DNA from: CALROG01 sp943369755
GTDB taxonomy: Bacteria > Pseudomonadota > Gammaproteobacteria > Burkholderiales > Burkholderiaceae_C
Assembly (NCBI GenBank): GCA_943369755.1
Contig: CALROG020000001.1
Location: forward strand, 1-64,000
Direction: 5' to 3'
DNA: 64,000 bases
This document shows positions 26,754 to 35,531 of this stretch, in pieces. The position numbers were made by a program, and so were the translations under genes. The notes beneath the pieces were generated by a model, which saw only the letters and a list, made by a program, of their open reading frames with translations, had not been told where the DNA came from and did not search any database. Position 1 is the stretch's first letter; each line of letters begins with the position of its first letter.

Positions 26754-27461
26754 TTAAAGCCGCACCGCCTGCACAGCACGGGTAACTGAACCTTCCACCA
26801 CTTTGGCGGATACATTTTGTACCACGGCTTGGGGGGGTAAGTCGACCACTCCTTCGATTCGGCGGTATTGGCGAAACTGCAAGGCCTGCACTCCGCCGGG
26901 CAAAGGCATGGCCCAGGGTTTGCCGTTCAAGGTTCCGGCAAATGTGAGTTCCAGCTTGCCGTTGAACTCAGGTGCATTCTTCAAGGGCTGAATCACCAAC
27001 ACCTGCCAGCGAAGTTGGCGGTCACCCACCTTTTCGGCCTGCAAGCCCCGAATGGCTATGCCCTCGGCACCGCTGGTGGGGATAAGCTTCTCAAAAAAGC
27101 CCAGATCGTCCCTCAGTGAACGGTTTTCGCTTTCAAGCACCCGAATCTGCGCCACCAGCTTTTCCTGCGTGGTGCGCTCTGCCGTCAACAAGCTGCCCGA
27201 GGTATTGGCGATGGACTGCGCCTTGCTCAGCTCCTGGCGCAGTTGGCCGACCTCAACCCGCAGCTCTGCCAGCTCCTCCTTGCCACCGGTGTCCAGCCCC
27301 GCAATATTCTTGCCAAACTCGAAGGCCCACAAGCTCACAGCGGCGCAAAAACCCAGCACGATGGCCATCACCAGCCAGCGAAACGGCCAGGGCATGGCGC
27401 TGCTCACCGCCATGCGCGGGGCGCTGATGGTGAGACGGCGACGAAGCAGGCGAAAACGCAT
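26754..27461 (-). CDS. Membrane-anchored coiled-coil protein, DUF6776-like
   Basis: 235 residues from ATG 27461 (MRFRLLRRRLTI); the alternative ATG 27488 falls within the rpsI terminator. One N-terminal membrane helix (WLVMAIVLGFCAAVSLWAF) is followed by a coiled coil of about 75 residues (EELAELRVEVGQLRQELSKA onwards), then a beta-rich domain. The layout matches a family that regularly precedes bactofilin genes in Burkholderiales; I assign DUF6776 from memory of this context. Function unknown, plausibly the envelope partner of the bactofilin. Confidence 0.7.
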   Translation of the reverse strand: MRFRLLRRRLTISAPRMAVSSAMPWPFRWLVMAIVLGFCAAVSLWAFEFGKNIAGLDTGGKEELAELRVEVGQLRQELSKAQSIANTSGSLLTAERTTQEKLVAQIRVLESENRSLRDDLGFFEKLIPTSGAEGIAIRGLQAEKVGDRQLRWQVLVIQPLKNAPEFNGKLELTFAGTLNGKPWAMPLPGGVQALQFRQYRRIEGVVDLPPQAVVQNVSAKVVEGSVTRAVQAVRL

Positions 27462-27486
27462 GGACTGATGTGGTTCGGGCTGAAAC

Positions 27487-27526
27487 AAAAAAAGCCGCTG
27501 GCCAAGCGAACTTGGAGCGGCTTTTT
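27487..27526. terminator. Intrinsic terminator behind rplM-rpsI
   Basis: AAAAAAGCCGCT pairs with AGCGGCTTTTT, and the inner bases CCAAG-cgaa-CTTGG extend the stem. The oligo-A on one side and oligo-T on the other make it functional in both directions. On the minus strand it ends rpsI (stop at 27543). Confidence 0.85.
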
Positions 27527-27542
27527 GCAGGCAGGTGGCGGG

Positions 27543-27935
27543 TTAGCGCTTGCTGAACTGCTTGCGGCGACGGGCACCGTGCAGACCGACCTTTTTGCGT
27601 TCGACTTCGCGCGCATCACGCGTCACGAAACCGGCCTGGCTCAGCGCGGGCTTGAGCGCCGCGTCATAGTCGATCAGGGCGCGGGTGATGCCGTGGCGCG
27701 TGGCGCCTGCCTGACCCGATTCGCCGCCGCCGTGCACATTGACCTGGATGTCGAAGGTCTCGACATGGTTGGTCAAAAACAGGGGCTGCTTGCAGATCAT
27801 GATCGAGGTTTCACGGCCAAAGTAGGACTGGATGTCCTTGCCGTTGACCACGATCTTGCCGGTGCCTTTTTTCAGAAACACGCGGGCGACGCTGGATTTG
27901 CGACGGCCGGTGCCGTTGTTCCATTCACCGATCAT
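27543..27935 (-). CDS. rpsI: 30S ribosomal protein S9
   Basis: 130 residues, full length. GTGRRKSSVARVF at the N-terminus and the basic tail ERKKVGLHGARRRKQFSKR, which reaches the P-site tRNA, identify S9. The ATG overlaps the rplM stop by 4 bases. Strong hairpin terminator follows. Confidence 0.98.
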   Translation of the reverse strand: MIGEWNNGTGRRKSSVARVFLKKGTGKIVVNGKDIQSYFGRETSIMICKQPLFLTNHVETFDIQVNVHGGGESGQAGATRHGITRALIDYDAALKPALSQAGFVTRDAREVERKKVGLHGARRRKQFSKR

Positions 27936-28390
27936 TTGGCTGACTCCCGTGATGTGCCTGCGATTTCCAGCACTTTAGGCTGTTGGGCGGTATGCGGATG
28001 CTCAGCGCCGCCATACACCTTGAGTTTCTTGATCATCGCGTAGCCCAGCGGCCCCTTGGGCAGCATGCCCTTGACGGCTTTTTCCAGCGCGCGGCCGGGG
28101 TGCTTGGCTTGCATGTCGCGGAAGTTGGTGGCACTGATGCCGCCCGGGTAACCCGAGTGGCGGTAGTACACCTTGTCATTGTTCTTGGTGCCCGTCACAC
28201 GGATCTGGGCAGCATTGATGATGACGATGAAGTCACCGGTATCGACGTGAGGCGTATAAATGGCCTTGTGTTTGCCGCGCAAACGGAGAGCAACTTCGCT
28301 GGCTACTCGTCCGAGGACCTTGTCGGTCGCGTCAATCACAAACCACTCGTGCGTCACGTCAGCGGGTTTGGCGCTGAACGTTTTGGTCAT
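27932..28390 (-). CDS. rplM: 50S ribosomal protein L13
   Basis: 152 residues from ATG 28390 (MTKTFSAKPADVTHEW). VIDATDKVLGRVASEVALRL and HPGRALEKAVKGMLPKGPLG are L13 signatures. Slightly longer than the E. coli protein because of a C-terminal tail. First gene of the rplM-rpsI operon; promoter proposed at 28525-28554. Confidence 0.97.
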   Translation of the reverse strand: MTKTFSAKPADVTHEWFVIDATDKVLGRVASEVALRLRGKHKAIYTPHVDTGDFIVIINAAQIRVTGTKNNDKVYYRHSGYPGGISATNFRDMQAKHPGRALEKAVKGMLPKGPLGYAMIKKLKVYGGAEHPHTAQQPKVLEIAGTSRESAK

Positions 28391-28524
28391 GAGTTTTCTC
28401 TCTTGCGAGGGGTTTGGCGGGCCCTTTTCCACGGTCGGTGTTCCTCTGGCGGGAATCTCTTAGGTGGTAGGTGCTTCTTGCGAAGCCTTCGCCGCGGGGC
28501 CACAAAAGCGCTGCGAAGCCCAAG

Positions 28525-28554
28525 ATTATACGAATAATCAAGGGCTTGGCGCAA
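28525..28554 (-). promoter_or_regulatory. Probable sigma-70 promoter for rplM-rpsI
   Basis: On the minus strand TTGCGC (28554-28549) and TATAAT (28530-28525) are 18 bp apart, placing transcription start near 28518, about 130 bp before the rplM ATG. The consensus -10 and its position fit a ribosomal-protein promoter. The leader could host autoregulation but no clear structure was identified. Confidence 0.55.
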
Positions 28555-28585
28555 TCCCCGTGGGGCGCGGGTTACCATCGTCGCC

Positions 28586-29467
28586 ATGTTCAGCTACCGC
28601 CACGCCTTTCATGCCGGCAACCACGCCGACGTGCTCAAGCACACCGTGCTGATTGCCACTCTCAAGCACCTGACCGAAAAAGACGCGGCCTTGATGGTGG
28701 TGGACACCCATGCCGGGGCCGGTCTGTACCGGCTGGACGGCGACTATGCCGAAACCAGCGGCGAGGCCTCCGACGGCATTTTCCGCCTGGCGGGCGTCAG
28801 CGGCCTGGCACCGGCTTTGCAGGACTATCTGGACCTGGTGGCGGCCTTCAACACCAAAGCCACGGTCAAGGTTTACCCCGGTTCGCCGTTCGTGGCCCAC
28901 CGGCTGCTGCGCGAGCACGACAAGCTCAAGCTGTTTGAGCTGCACCCCACAGATGCCCGCACGCTGTCGGGCAATATCGCGCAGCTGGAGGCGGGCCGCC
29001 AGATTGCCGTGCTTCGTGACGATGGCTTTGAGGGGGTGAAGAAGTTTCTGCCGCCGCCCTCACGCCGGGCATTGGTGCTGTGCGACCCAAGCTACGAAAT
29101 AAAGACCGACTACGGCAAGGTCGTCACCATGGTGGCCGACGCCTTGAAGCGCTTTGCCACCGGCACTTACGCAGTCTGGTACCCGATCATTCCCCGGCCC
29201 GAGGCCCACGACCTGCCCCGCAGACTGAAAACATTAGCGACAAAAGCCGGCAAAAGCTGGCTAAACGTGTCTTTAACCGTTAAGTCCAGCAAAATTCTTA
29301 CCGATGCCGCGGGCGACACCAAGCGCCCGGGCCTGCCCGCCAGCGGCATGTTCATTATCAACCCGCCTTTCACGCTCAAAGCTGCGTTGCAACCTTCCCT
29401 GCCGCAAATGGTGGAACACCTGGGGCAAGACCGCAACGCGGCCTTTGCGCTGGACAGCGGCGGCTGA
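28586..29467 (+). CDS. rlmJ: 23S rRNA (adenine(2030)-N6)-methyltransferase RlmJ
   Basis: 293 residues. The N-terminus MFSYRHAFHAGNHADVLKH is diagnostic for RlmJ. THAGAGLY is the SAM motif and DPSYE the catalytic N6-methyltransferase motif (DPPY-like). Starts at ATG 28586. Convergent with the porin gene, 20 bp between stops. Confidence 0.95.
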   Translation: MFSYRHAFHAGNHADVLKHTVLIATLKHLTEKDAALMVVDTHAGAGLYRLDGDYAETSGEASDGIFRLAGVSGLAPALQDYLDLVAAFNTKATVKVYPGSPFVAHRLLREHDKLKLFELHPTDARTLSGNIAQLEAGRQIAVLRDDGFEGVKKFLPPPSRRALVLCDPSYEIKTDYGKVVTMVADALKRFATGTYAVWYPIIPRPEAHDLPRRLKTLATKAGKSWLNVSLTVKSSKILTDAAGDTKRPGLPASGMFIINPPFTLKAALQPSLPQMVEHLGQDRNAAFALDSGG

Positions 29468-29487
29468 GCCACCGCCCTGGCGCGCCG

Positions 29488-30513
29488 TCAGAAGCGCTTG
29501 CGGATGCCGACGCCGAAACTGGTGCCGCTGGCAAATGTGCTGATCTTGTCGCGCATGTACATGGCGTACACGTCGGTACTCTTGGACAAGTTGTAGTCAT
29601 ATCCCACCGTCCAGGTGGTGCGGGTGTTGCCCGGCGTCACACGCGTTTTGGCACCACCCACCAGCACCTTGCCCAACCCCACGGGAACAGAGGCCCCCAG
29701 CGAAACCGTCTTGGCCGTGGGCACCAGGCGGTCCGATTTGGCTCGACCGTATGTCAGAAAGCCCTTGGCCACCTTCGCGTCGTACGACGCGCCAACCATC
29801 ATGTCGGTCTTCTTGTCGGCCGTCGCAAACGGGGCCGGCGTGGCGGGGTTGCTGATCTGATCACGCTCATAGAACATCGTCGCAGCAAACGGACCATTGA
29901 AGTACAGCACGTTCAAGCCCACGTTCTTGGGGCCGGAGTTGCCTTGCACTTCACCAAACTGGTAATGAATATTCGCTGAAAGCCCGCCAAAGTTGGGCGT
30001 GCTGTAGATCAGCTCGTTGGACCAGCCAGTATCTGACGGCGTGGTCGCGGCCCAGCCGGTACCGTTGAACAGCGGCACATTGGCATGCAAGACCAGCGGC
30101 GCAAACGTGAACGAATCACCGAACGGGTTGAAGATCACCGTGGGCAGGAAGTTGGGCGCGAGGCCGCGGCCCAGCGTAAACGTGCCAAAACTGCCCTGCA
30201 GGCTAACGTTGGCGTCGCGCGAGAAGAACGGATCGTTGGCAAAACGGCCCTGGTTGCCGGAGTCGACCTGGATAAACGAAGTGAGCGCGAAGTTGGCTTT
30301 GAGCCCGCCGCCCAGGTCTTCAGACCCCTTCACGCCGAACCACGAGGTGGTCATGCCGCCACTGTTGACGACCGTACGGCGACCCGCATCACCCGACATG
30401 CGCAGGCCGCCGGCGTAGACGTCGGCGGTGCCCATCAGTTGAACCGAGCTTTGCGCGCTGGCCGCGCCTGCCAGCGCCGTGAGTACGGCTGCGGCGATCA
30501 AGTTTGTTTTCAT
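29488..30513 (-). CDS. Gram-negative porin (Burkholderiales 16-strand type)
   Basis: 341 residues from ATG 30513. Signal peptide MKTNLIAAAVLTALAGAASAQ, then SSVQLMGTADVYAGG as first strand, the FGVKGSEDLGGGLKANF strand-turn, FGTFTLGRGL, and a C-terminal aromatic residue (GIRKRF) that directs outer-membrane assembly. AGGAGAAGAA precedes the ATG. General diffusion porin; substrate preference not readable. Divergent from the paa operon, 263 bp apart. Confidence 0.92.
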   Translation of the reverse strand: MKTNLIAAAVLTALAGAASAQSSVQLMGTADVYAGGLRMSGDAGRRTVVNSGGMTTSWFGVKGSEDLGGGLKANFALTSFIQVDSGNQGRFANDPFFSRDANVSLQGSFGTFTLGRGLAPNFLPTVIFNPFGDSFTFAPLVLHANVPLFNGTGWAATTPSDTGWSNELIYSTPNFGGLSANIHYQFGEVQGNSGPKNVGLNVLYFNGPFAATMFYERDQISNPATPAPFATADKKTDMMVGASYDAKVAKGFLTYGRAKSDRLVPTAKTVSLGASVPVGLGKVLVGGAKTRVTPGNTRTTWTVGYDYNLSKSTDVYAMYMRDKISTFASGTSFGVGIRKRF

Positions 30514-30705
30514 TTCTTCTCCTGCAATTGGTAATGGCCCCACTTGGCCGGGATACGTTTCGCAAAACCTGTGCCGCACCGCAGCCAGGCAGTACGCACT
30601 CACTTTGAGAACTTATGAGGCAGGTTCAGCCCGCTTTGCGTCCCGGATGGCCGCACCGTTTGAGGGCCCGGCGTGTGGTACGCGCCATTTCCGGGCGACC
30701 CTGGG

Positions 30706-30740
30706 TTAACCGACCGATCGGTTGGTTAATTCGCTATACT
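30706..30740 (+). promoter_or_regulatory. TetR-type palindrome and -10 box of the paa operon (PaaR-like site)
   Basis: A 24-bp near-perfect palindrome at 30706-30729: left half TTAACCGACCGA, right half TCGGTTGGTTAA, with one mismatched pair. The core ACCGACCGATCGGT is typical of TetR regulators of CoA-linked catabolism, including PaaR in betaproteobacteria. TATACT at 30735-30740 is a good -10 box, so a bound dimer would cover the -35 and spacer. Start of paaA is 37 bp downstream of the -10. The regulator gene is not in the window. Confidence 0.7.
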
Positions 30741-30776
30741 GCCGTTCCAGGCTGCAAACCGGCCCAGGAGACACGC

Positions 30777-31793
30777 ATGTATACCCAGGCACTGGACATC
30801 CCCGAATCCCGACAGGCGGGCGCACTGAAAGCCGTGGAAGCGCCCGCTGCAGACCCCGCATTGCAAGCGCTCTTTGACCAAAAAATAGATGCCGACCAAA
30901 AGGTCGAGCCGCGTGACTGGATGCCAGACGCCTATCGCAAAACTCTGGTGCGCCAGATCAGTCAGCACGCCCACAGTGAGATCGTTGGCATGCTGCCCGA
31001 GGGCAACTGGATCAGCCGTGCCCCCAGCCTGAAGCGCAAGGCGATCTTGCTGGCCAAAGTGCAGGACGAAGGTGGCCACGGCCTGTACCTGTACAGCGCC
31101 GCCGAGACGCTGGGCACCAGCCGCGACCAGATGCAGGACGCCCTGCACGTCGGCAAAGCCAAATACAGCTCGATCTTCAACTACCCGACGCTCAACTGGG
31201 CCGATGTGGGCGTAATCGGCTGGCTGGTGGACGGCGCGGCCATCATGAACCAGATCCCGCTGTGCCGCTGCAGCTACGGGCCCTATGCGCGCGCGATGAT
31301 CCGCATCTGCAAGGAAGAAAGCTTCCATCAGCGTCAGGGCTACGAGGCCTTGCTGGTCATGATGCAGGGAACCCCGGAACAAAAGGCGATGGTGCAAGAC
31401 GCTGTGAACCGCTGGTGGTGGCCAGTGCTGGCCATGTTCGGCCCGCCAGATGCCGACAGCCCCAACAGCGCACAGGGCATGCGCTGGGGCATCAAGCGCA
31501 TTAGCAACGACGCGCTGCGCCAGAAGTTTGTTGACGCCAGCGTGCCGCAGGCCAGGGTGTTGGGCGTCACATTTCCCGACCCCGACCTGAAATGGAACGA
31601 CCAACGCCAGCAGCACGACTACGGCGCGATTGACTGGGACGAATTCTGGGCCACCGTCAACGGCAACGGCCCGTGCAACAAGGAACGGCTGGCCACGCGC
31701 GTGAAGGCCCACGACGAAGGCCAGTGGGTGCGCGAGGCCGCGCTGGCCCACGCCGCCAAACAGAAACAGCGCTCATTGAAGGAGGCAGCATGA
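30777..31793 (+). CDS. paaA: 1,2-phenylacetyl-CoA epoxidase catalytic subunit PaaA
   Basis: 338 residues from ATG 30777 with CAGGAG upstream. Di-iron ligands lie in the two carboxylate/histidine motifs KVQDEGGHGLYLY and CKEESFHQRQGYEAL, in a four-helix bundle. Forms the catalytic dimer with PaaC and epoxidises the ring of phenylacetyl-CoA. First gene of paaABCDE; its stop overlaps the paaB start (ATGA). Confidence 0.97.
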   Translation: MYTQALDIPESRQAGALKAVEAPAADPALQALFDQKIDADQKVEPRDWMPDAYRKTLVRQISQHAHSEIVGMLPEGNWISRAPSLKRKAILLAKVQDEGGHGLYLYSAAETLGTSRDQMQDALHVGKAKYSSIFNYPTLNWADVGVIGWLVDGAAIMNQIPLCRCSYGPYARAMIRICKEESFHQRQGYEALLVMMQGTPEQKAMVQDAVNRWWWPVLAMFGPPDADSPNSAQGMRWGIKRISNDALRQKFVDASVPQARVLGVTFPDPDLKWNDQRQQHDYGAIDWDEFWATVNGNGPCNKERLATRVKAHDEGQWVREAALAHAAKQKQRSLKEAA

Positions 31794-32086
31794 CCACCCC
31801 CGCACTAAAGGAATGGCCCTTGTGGGAAGTATTTGTACGCTCCAAGCAAGGCATTGAGCACAAGCACTGCGGCAGCCTGCATGCCAGCGACGCCCAGCAC
31901 GCACTGCAAATGGCGCGCGACGTGTATACCCGCCGACAGGAAGGCGTGAGCATCTGGGTGGTGCCGTCGGCAGCAATTGCCGCCAGCGATCCGCACGACA
32001 AAGCCGAGTTCTTTGACCCGGCGGCCGACAAGGTGTACCGCCACCCGAGCTTTTACGAGATTCCCGACGAAGTGGGCCACATGTGA
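31790..32086 (+). CDS. paaB: Phenylacetyl-CoA epoxidase subunit PaaB
   Basis: 98 residues, starting WPLWEVFVRSKQGIEHKHCG after a short leader, the typical PaaB sequence, ending with a YRHPSFYEIPDEVGHM tail. Bridges the PaaAC catalytic core; needed for complex formation. Overlaps paaA upstream (ATGA) and its stop overlaps the paaC ATG by one base (TGATG). Confidence 0.96.
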   Translation: MTTPALKEWPLWEVFVRSKQGIEHKHCGSLHASDAQHALQMARDVYTRRQEGVSIWVVPSAAIAASDPHDKAEFFDPAADKVYRHPSFYEIPDEVGHM

Positions 32087-32943
32087 TGGACAAGCACCCG
32101 CCGCCCGCACTGGCCCCGCTGGGCTACCTGCTGCACCTGGCTGACAACGCCTTGACGCTGGGCCAGCGCAACGCCGAATGGTGCGGCCACGGCCCGGCCC
32201 TGGAAGAAGACATTGCCCTGGCCAACATGAGCCTGGACCTGATCGGGCAGGCCCGCATGCTCTACCAGTACGCCGCCGAGCGCATCAACGCCGACAGCAC
32301 CCTGGCAGCGCAGCATGCGCACCTGAGCGGTGCTCGCGTTGACGGCCAGGCAACAGAAGACACGCTGGCCTACTTCCGCGACACCCACGAGTTTTGCAAC
32401 TACACGCTGACCGAGCTGCCCCACCACGGCCCACTGGCCAGCACGGCAGCCAGCGCCCGCGACTACGCCACCACCATCGTGCGCAACTTCCTCTACAGCG
32501 CGCTGATGGTGTTGCTGTGGGAGCGCCTGAGCCAGTGCGCCGACCAACGGCTGGCCGCCATCGCCGGCAAGTCGCTCAAGGAAGTGCGCTACCACCTGCG
32601 CCATTCCACTGACTGGCTGGAGCGTCTGGGCGATGGCACGGACGAGTCACACCTGCGCGCCCAGGCCGCGCTAGACCACCTGTTGCCGTTTACCCAGGAA
32701 TTCTGGCTAACAACCCCAGACGAAGCCGCCGCCAGCGCCAGCGCCACCGGGGTTGAGGCTTCAACCCTGCGGGCTGACTGGGAGGCAATGCTCCAAAGTG
32801 CTGTGGCCGCAGCCACGCTCAAGCTACCCAAGGCATCCGGCTATGTGACGCAGGGCAAGCGGCGCCTTCATTCCGAGCACCTGGGCTTTTTGCTGGCAGA
32901 GATGCAAAGCCTTGCGCGCGTTCACCCGCAGGCGCGCTGGTAA
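32086..32943 (+). CDS. paaC: Phenylacetyl-CoA epoxidase subunit PaaC
   Basis: 285 residues from ATG 32086 (a GTG one codon earlier is possible). Ferritin-like helical protein related to PaaA; ALEEDIALANMSLDLIGQAR is the conserved N-terminal motif and SLKEVRYHLRHSTDWLERLG matches the partner-binding helix. Structural, non-catalytic subunit that stabilises PaaA. Confidence 0.95.
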   Translation: MDKHPPPALAPLGYLLHLADNALTLGQRNAEWCGHGPALEEDIALANMSLDLIGQARMLYQYAAERINADSTLAAQHAHLSGARVDGQATEDTLAYFRDTHEFCNYTLTELPHHGPLASTAASARDYATTIVRNFLYSALMVLLWERLSQCADQRLAAIAGKSLKEVRYHLRHSTDWLERLGDGTDESHLRAQAALDHLLPFTQEFWLTTPDEAAASASATGVEASTLRADWEAMLQSAVAAATLKLPKASGYVTQGKRRLHSEHLGFLLAEMQSLARVHPQARW

Positions 32944-32947
32944 GGCC

Positions 32948-33490
32948 ATGGCCCTGGCCACAACCGTGCCCCAGATTACCGCCGACGCACTGGCCAGCGT
33001 CTGGGAAGCCATGGCGCACCTGACCGACCCCGAAATCCCGGTTGTGACGCTGCGCGAGCTGGGGGTTTTGCGCGATGTGCGCATCGGCCCACACGGCCTT
33101 GAAGTGGTGATCACGCCAACCTACAGTGGTTGCCCGGCCATGCAACAGATTGAGGACGACGTGCGGGGCGCGCTTGCGGCGCGCCAGATCAAGGCCAGCG
33201 TGGTCACGCAGCTGGCCCCGGCCTGGACCACTGACTGGATGACACCGCAAGCCCACGACAAGCTGCGCGCCTACGGCATTGCGCCGCCGCATGCCAGCGA
33301 CACGCTGCCCACAACCGGCAGCAGCGTTGTGCGCTTGGCGCGGCGCGTCGCCGCGCCAGCGGCGGTGGCCTGCCCGCAATGCGGATCCGTCAACACCACT
33401 GAAACCTCGCACTTTGGCTCAACCGCCTGCAAGGCGCTGTACCGCTGCCTTGACTGCCTGGAACCGTTCGACTACTTCAAGCCCCACTAA
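32948..33490 (+). CDS. paaD: Phenylacetate degradation protein PaaD (Fe-S assembly, MIP18 family)
   Basis: 180 residues from ATG 32948. N-terminal MIP18/DUF59 domain with LTDPEIPVVTLRELGVLRDV and TYSGCPAM; C-terminal zinc-ribbon-like CPQCGS...CLDCLEPF. PaaD is needed to mature the iron-sulfur cluster of PaaE. Four bases follow the paaC stop. Confidence 0.94.
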   Translation: MALATTVPQITADALASVWEAMAHLTDPEIPVVTLRELGVLRDVRIGPHGLEVVITPTYSGCPAMQQIEDDVRGALAARQIKASVVTQLAPAWTTDWMTPQAHDKLRAYGIAPPHASDTLPTTGSSVVRLARRVAAPAAVACPQCGSVNTTETSHFGSTACKALYRCLDCLEPFDYFKPH

Positions 33491-33493
33491 GCC

Positions 33494-34585
33494 ATGTCCG
33501 CAGCCCCCCGCTTTCATGCCCTGCGCGTCGCACGCGTCTCCCCCGAGTCCGATGGCGCGGTGGCACTGGCGCTGGCCGTGCCGCCCGAGCTGCGTGAAGC
33601 ATTCCGCTTCGAGCCGGGGCAGTTCCTGACGCTGCGCACCACCATTGACGGCCAGGAGGTGCGCCGCAGCTACTCGATTTGCTGCCCGCCCGACCGGCTG
33701 CTGTTGAATGGTGAGCTGGAGGTGGGCATTCGCACGGTACAAGGCGGCCTGTTTTCGAGCTGGGCCACCACCGCGCTGAAGCCGGGCGACCTGCTGGACG
33801 CCATGCCCCCGGATGGGCGCTTCACGGTGCGCCGGCCGCGCGCGCAGCACCGGGTTGGCTTTGCCGCAGGCTCGGGCATCACGCCCATTTTGTCCATCAT
33901 CGCCAGCACGCTGGCCGGGCAGCCGGGCAGCAAGTTCACCCTGGTCTATGGCAACCGCCGCATGGCCAGTGTGATGTTCAACGAGGCATTGCAAGACCTG
34001 AAAGACCGCTACCCTGACCGGCTGACCTTGATCCACATCTTGTCGCGCCAGGCGCAGGAGGCACCCCTGCTGGAGGGCCGGATCGACGCGGCCAAAGTAG
34101 GCGCCCTGATGGCCACCTTGCTGCCGGCAAAAAGCATGGACGAGGTTTTTATCTGCGGCCCCGAAGGCATGATCGAAGCCACTGAGGCGGCGCTGCTCGG
34201 CGCAGGTGTGCCGGCCGATCGTCTGCACACCGAGCGCTTCACGGCGGCCGCGCCCACCGGCCAGGCCCGCACACAGGCCGCGCCCACAGCGCGCAAACCA
34301 GACGGCGAAGTGGAGCTCACTGTCATGCTCGATGGCCGCTCGCATTTGCTGCGCATGGGCCGCGACGAGCGGGTGCTGGATGTGGCACTGGATGCCGGGC
34401 TGGACCTGCCCTGGTCTTGCCGCGGCGGCGTGTGCTGCACCTGCCGCGCCAAGGTCATGGAAGGCAGCGTGACCATGGAGCGCAATTTCACGCTGGAGCC
34501 CTGGGAAATGGCGCAGGGTTTTGTATTGAGCTGCCAGGCGCGGCCCCAAACCAACAAACTGGTTGTCAGCTACGACGAGCGCTGA
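33494..34585 (+). CDS. paaE: Phenylacetyl-CoA epoxidase reductase PaaE
   Basis: 363 residues. FAD-binding domain (RRSYSICCPP), NAD(P)-binding domain (GFAAGSGITPILSII, ICGPEGMIEA) and a C-terminal plant-type ferredoxin (PWSCRGGVCCTCRAKV with a later cysteine in LSCQARP). Passes electrons from NADPH to the PaaAC di-iron site. Last gene of the operon; no thioesterase or ligase genes (paaI, paaK) follow here. Confidence 0.96.
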   Translation: MSAAPRFHALRVARVSPESDGAVALALAVPPELREAFRFEPGQFLTLRTTIDGQEVRRSYSICCPPDRLLLNGELEVGIRTVQGGLFSSWATTALKPGDLLDAMPPDGRFTVRRPRAQHRVGFAAGSGITPILSIIASTLAGQPGSKFTLVYGNRRMASVMFNEALQDLKDRYPDRLTLIHILSRQAQEAPLLEGRIDAAKVGALMATLLPAKSMDEVFICGPEGMIEATEAALLGAGVPADRLHTERFTAAAPTGQARTQAAPTARKPDGEVELTVMLDGRSHLLRMGRDERVLDVALDAGLDLPWSCRGGVCCTCRAKVMEGSVTMERNFTLEPWEMAQGFVLSCQARPQTNKLVVSYDER

Positions 34586-34613
34586 AGCCGGGCGCTGCCC
34601 CTAAACTCGTCGG

Positions 34614-35531
34614 ATGGTCCCTCCCTCACCAGCCCAGCGCCTGGCCTATGCCCTGATCTTCATCACCCCCGCGCTGTGGTGTGTCAACTACCTGGTGGCG
34701 CGCTGGTCTACTGACGTGGTGGCCCCCAACACCCTGGCCTTTGGCCGCTGGCTGGTGGCGGCGCTGCTGCTGGGTGCCTTTACCGCGCCGGAACTCTGGC
34801 GTCACCGCGCGTTGCTGCGCGCGCAGTGGCTGCACTTTGTGGTGCTGGGTGCCCTGGGCATGTGGATCTGCGGGGCCTGGGTTTACATTGCGGCGCGCAC
34901 CACCACGGCCACCAACATTGCCTTGATCTATTCGGTCTCGCCCGTGCTGATCGCGCTGGCTTCGGTGCTGTGGCTGCGTGAGCGCTTCAGCCAGCGCCAG
35001 GCACTGGGCGTGGCTGTGGCGCTGGCCGGCGTGGTGCACGTGATCATCAAGGGCCAATGGAACGCATTGGGCGCGGTGCAATGGGTGCCGGGCGATTTGT
35101 GGATCGTTGCCACCACCACGGCCTGGGCTGGCTTTGCCGTGTTGCAGCGCCACTGGCCTACCCCACTGAGTGCCGCCGCCCATTTGTGCGCGGTGGCAGT
35201 GGGCGGCCTGGCCGTATTGCTGCCCTTCACCCTGTGGGAGTTGTTGCAGACCACCCAGCCTGCCATTGGCGGCCGTGCGCTGGGCCTGATGCTGCTGGCC
35301 GGTGTCTGCCCCGGTGCCGCCGCGTTCTGGTGCTATTCATTTGTGCAGCGCCAACTTGGCGTGGCGCGCGCTTCGTCGCAGCTCTACCTGGGCCCGCTGT
35401 ACGGTGCGGCCATGGCCTGGCTGTTTCTGGGCGAGCCGGTGGGCTGGCACCACGCGGTGGGCGCGCTGCTGATCCTGCCGGGCGTCTGGCTGGTCAGCCA
35501 GAAAGCCGGCGGCAAATCTCCAGCGTCGTAG
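34614..35531 (+). CDS. EamA/DMT family transporter
   Basis: 305 residues with ten membrane helices in two EamA repeats (second repeat from about residue 155). ALIFITPALWCVNYLVARW and ALASVLWLRERFSQRQ are the repeat-1 signatures. Exporter of a metabolite or amino acid, substrate unknown. Begins 28 bp after paaE. Its 3' end overlaps the convergent metF by 38 bp. Confidence 0.88.
   Translation: MVPPSPAQRLAYALIFITPALWCVNYLVARWSTDVVAPNTLAFGRWLVAALLLGAFTAPELWRHRALLRAQWLHFVVLGALGMWICGAWVYIAARTTTATNIALIYSVSPVLIALASVLWLRERFSQRQALGVAVALAGVVHVIIKGQWNALGAVQWVPGDLWIVATTTAWAGFAVLQRHWPTPLSAAAHLCAVAVGGLAVLLPFTLWELLQTTQPAIGGRALGLMLLAGVCPGAAAFWCYSFVQRQLGVARASSQLYLGPLYGAAMAWLFLGEPVGWHHAVGALLILPGVWLVSQKAGGKSPAS

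Noticed and set aside
28525..28540. Near-palindrome GATTATACGAATAATC considered as an operator
   Set aside because: It coincides with the -10 box of rplM and is explained by AT-rich promoter sequence; no second copy or known regulator.
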